Assembly: GCA_964616755.1 (NCBI GenBank)
Contig: CAZTSI010000058.1
Coordinates: forward strand, 1 to 18,593
DNA length: 18,593 nt
From: CAYNFR01 sp964616755
GTDB lineage: Bacteria; Bacteroidota; Bacteroidia; Chitinophagales; Saprospiraceae
Direction of reading: 5' to 3'
Positions 17,292-18,593 of the stretch are shown here, piece after piece; position 1 is the first letter of the stretch; each line of letters opens with the position of its first letter. A model generated the notes under the pieces. That model was not told the origin of the DNA and searched no databases. It was given only the letters and a program-made list of their open reading frames with translations. Position numbers and translations under genes: made by a program.

Positions 17292-17320
17292 CCTTTTTCA
17301 AGGAGTGCCGAAGGTGAGAT
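17292..17320. repeat. Degenerate partial copy of the dispersed repeat head
   Basis: CCTTTTTCAAGG, a short step, then TGCCGAAGGTGAGAT closely matches the head of the full repeat 67 bp downstream (CCTTTTTAAAGG... TGCCGAAGGTGGGGG at 17359-17388). It looks like a partial tandem copy that has drifted. A further inverted pair, TGAGAT (17315-17320) with ATCTCA (17343-17348), spans the join. Confidence 0.5.
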
Positions 17321-17353
17321 GAACGAACGCTTCTGTGTAGCAATCTCATCCCC

Positions 17354-17487
17354 GTCCCCCTTTTTAAAGGGGGTGCCGAAGGTGGGGGATTCCTTCAAGT
17401 GAGAGAACCTCAAGCCCGTGAAGTGAAATGACTAAGGTCATTTCATAGGGCTGAAGGGCCGAATCCCTTCGACAGCGTCCACACTAT
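17354..17487. repeat. Hairpin-rich dispersed repeat, copy A
   Basis: About 134 bp in three parts. A head palindrome CCCCCTTTTTAAAGGGGG (17356-17373) leads into TGCCGAAGGTGGGGG. A second stem is TGAAATGAC (17424-17432), loop TAAG, GTCATTTCA (17437-17445), perfectly paired. A third stem is GAAGGG (17453-17458), loop CCGAAT, CCCTTC (17465-17470). The 99-bp tail (17389-17487) matches copy B at 18308-18406 with 7 differences by direct reading. No ORF lies in it. Confidence 0.85.
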
Positions 17488-17528
17488 GTCCAAAAAACCG
17501 TAACACCGAGAACCAGAACGGAGTATAG

Positions 17529-17831
17529 GAATCAAAATTAGACAAACTGCGAGCGAACCGCGACAACGGCCGAATGGTTGGCCAATCCATGTCCGACTAC
17601 CCTACGCCAAACGGCCCTTTCCTAAGCGCCCTCCACAACATGCCCGCAGCATACAAATTACCGTTCATATCCATCGAAAAATCCTCCGCCTCCCCTTCAG
17701 GATCAGCAGAACCCAAACCTAAAAACAAAATCAAATACACCTGTCCCAGCTGCCAGGCTAACATCTGGGGAAAACCCAATCTAAACGTCATCTGCGGAGA
17801 TTGTGATTGTCAATTCAGCCTCGTGATATAA
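17529..17831 (+). pseudogene. SprT-like C-terminal zinc-ribbon fragment, probably decayed
   Basis: The readable part encodes a C-terminal zinc ribbon, KYTCPSCQANIWGKPNLNVI then CGDCDC, which I recognise from the end of SprT-like metallopeptidase-related proteins found on Bacteroidota mobile DNA. Before it, RDNGRMVGQSMSDYP also resembles the linker of that family, and this reading continues upstream of the first ATG (17574) to an in-frame TAG at 17526-17528. The HExxH catalytic domain is absent from the window; copy A of a dispersed repeat lies about 40 bp upstream, where it would be expected. If translated from 17574 it would give an 85-residue product. I judge it a 5'-truncated remnant, though a stand-alone zinc-ribbon protein cannot be ruled out. 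Confidence 0.6.
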
Positions 17832-17840
17832 AAACTATCA

Positions 17841-17876
17841 TAAGTAGTATTAAGTAAGGTTAAGTATATGTACTTA
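17841..17876. promoter_or_regulatory. Phased TAAGTA array, operator-like
   Basis: TAAGTA occurs at 17841, 17851 and 17861, exactly 10 bp apart, and its inverse TACTTA at 17871 keeps the same step. The last two boxes form an inverted repeat around TATG. One box per helical turn places all four on one DNA face, as for cooperative binding of a regulator or replication-type protein. It lies about 80 bp upstream of the start of a 107-aa gene at 17957. The ligand is unknown. Confidence 0.45.
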
Positions 17877-17956
17877 TACATTCCCCCGCAATCCTAAACA
17901 TTTCTCATACTTTATTCGCCAAGCGTCGTATTTTAGCTTCTCTTAAAACCCACGCC

Positions 17957-18280
17957 ATGAAAAAAATCGAAGCCCACAAACATTTCTTCATCGGTGAAAA
18001 CAAACAGTGGTTTCCAACAGAAGACTTTATCATACACCTAGCCGATCCTAGATGCTTTATACGTCTTGAATCCGTCTTCGATATGCTGGCATCCTATGAA
18101 GAATTCCGAAACGCCATTATTGCCGTACAATGGATCGACGGTCGCCCCAAGGAACACCTCATGGAACAAACCCTTATCAACGCCTATAATTTTCTTATCA
18201 TCGAAGACGAAATCCTGAACGACCTAGAAGATACAGTTTGCGAGAGCGACTATCTAGACGATACCGACCTCCCATTCTAA
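17957..18280 (+). CDS. 107-residue protein of unknown function
   Basis: I do not recognise this protein. It is cytoplasmic by appearance: no signal peptide or membrane segment. It begins MKKIEAHKHFFIGENKQWFP, is mostly helical with many aromatics, and ends in a strongly acidic tail (IIEDEILNDLEDTVCES then DYLDDTDLPF), which is a style seen in small DNA-mimic or adaptor proteins, though nothing more supports that. C-ending codons are strongly preferred (ATC, GCC, CAC, TTC, GAC), unlike the mixed usage of the housekeeping genes in the window, hinting at a different origin. It lies between a decayed SprT-like fragment and copy B of a dispersed repeat, with a phased TAAGTA array upstream. The codon pattern and intact frame suggest a real gene. 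Confidence 0.65.
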   Translation: MKKIEAHKHFFIGENKQWFPTEDFIIHLADPRCFIRLESVFDMLASYEEFRNAIIAVQWIDGRPKEHLMEQTLINAYNFLIIEDEILNDLEDTVCESDYLDDTDLPF

Positions 18281-18287
18281 CCAGCCT

Positions 18288-18406
18288 GTCCCCCTTTTTT
18301 AAAGGGGATTCCTTAAAGTGAGAGAACCTGAAGCACGTAAAGTGAAATGACTAAGGTCATTTCATAGGGCTGAAGGGCCGAATCCCTTCGGCAGCGGCCA
18401 CCCTAT
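18288..18406. repeat. Hairpin-rich dispersed repeat, copy B
   Basis: Same orientation as copy A at 17354-17487 and about 800-900 bp from it. It keeps the head stem (CCCCTTT/AAAGGGG around 18291-18307), the perfect TGAAATGAC (18343-18351)/GTCATTTCA (18356-18364) stem with TAAG loop, and the GAAGGG (18372-18377)/CCCTTC (18384-18389) stem with CCGAAT loop. It lacks the 17-bp TGCCGAAGG-containing part of the head. It begins 8 nt past the stop of the 107-aa gene and could act as its terminator. Confidence 0.85.
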
Positions 18407-18593
18407 TTTCTCCATACCTACCCACACACCCTATCCATTTTACCCATATCTTACCACTCATAAACCAGATTACCCGATAACCACTTGCAGACATAAGCGA
18501 TATAGACGCTATAATGGCCTGAAATAGCGTCTATACATACGTTAGGCGTAATGCTAAAAGACACCGTAAACATTGAAAATATCGGCTGACATA
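18407..18593. other. Gene-free right end of the window
   Basis: After copy B of the dispersed repeat, no ORF of useful length is seen. An ATG at 18553 opens a reading of only 12 codons (MLKDTVNIENIG, then TGA). The one structured element is the inverted repeat at 18501-18535. The strand is C-poor in G and AT-rich, and any gene it serves lies beyond the window. Confidence 0.4.
18501..18535. repeat. Perfect 12-bp inverted repeat with 11-nt loop
   Basis: TATAGACGCTAT (18501-18512) and ATAGCGTCTATA (18524-18535) are exact reverse complements around AATGGCCTGAA. GTTAGGC follows 5 nt later (18541-18547), matching the integron core GTTRRRY; an inverse core RYYYAAC is only poorly matched by ACATAAG at 18491-18497. 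It could be an operator, a terminator-like hairpin or a degraded recombination site. Confidence 0.55.

Noticed and set aside
17341..18406. Insertion sequence bounded by the two repeats
   Set aside because: The copies are direct, not terminal inverted repeats, and no transposase-like frame lies between them.
17154..18593. CRISPR array
   Set aside because: The repeats here are only two long copies plus a partial one, with coding DNA between them; there are no regular short spacers and no cas genes.

Overview
The window reads as a chromosomal segment of a member of the phylum Bacteroidota, possibly near Saprospiria; the class is inference from protein style only. The phylum call rests on a GLPGLI-family exported protein next to a carboxypeptidase-regulatory-like/plug-like outer-membrane beta-barrel, a DUF5606 protein, three consecutive SurA/PpiC-type genes, a RecO without zinc cysteines, signal peptides ending in -AQ, and a ruvA promoter of the Bacteroidota type (TTG, 21-nt spacer, TACCTTTG).

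Layout. 45-3882 (+): a 76-aa exported Cys/Trp-rich peptide, a strong stem-loop, a GLPGLI protein and an 892-residue outer-membrane barrel; this looks like a cell-envelope module. 3883-4353: a gene-free gap between convergent units. 4354-6545 (-): ruvA, an unrecognised exported protein and an MscS-type channel, which could form one transcript. 6723-13490 (+): purD, then a tight run of three periplasmic folding factors (double-parvulin PPIase, a degenerate SurA-like protein, SurA) with recO 11 nt behind, then a DUF5606 gene with its own promoter candidate. 13752-17153 (-): a very large lipoprotein joining a PVC-type dehydrogenase-like beta-propeller, a long HEAT-repeat solenoid and a C-terminal c-type cytochrome.

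17154-18593 differs in character. It is gene-poor and holds two ~93% identical copies of a hairpin-rich dispersed repeat bracketing a decayed SprT-like zinc-ribbon fragment and a 107-aa orphan gene with a strong preference for C-ending codons. Ahead of the orphan gene lies an array of TAAGTA boxes spaced exactly 10 bp apart, ending in an inverted box. Past the second repeat is a perfect 12-bp inverted repeat followed by GTTAGGC, which faintly resembles an integron attC site. This part looks like accessory or mobile-element debris.

How the genes fit together: the SurA-like set would chaperone outer-membrane proteins such as the 892-aa barrel. purD, ruvA and recO are housekeeping genes for purine synthesis and recombinational repair. 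The best candidates for something undescribed are the peptide/stem-loop/GLPGLI/barrel module and the repeat-bracketed island with its phased operator-like array.
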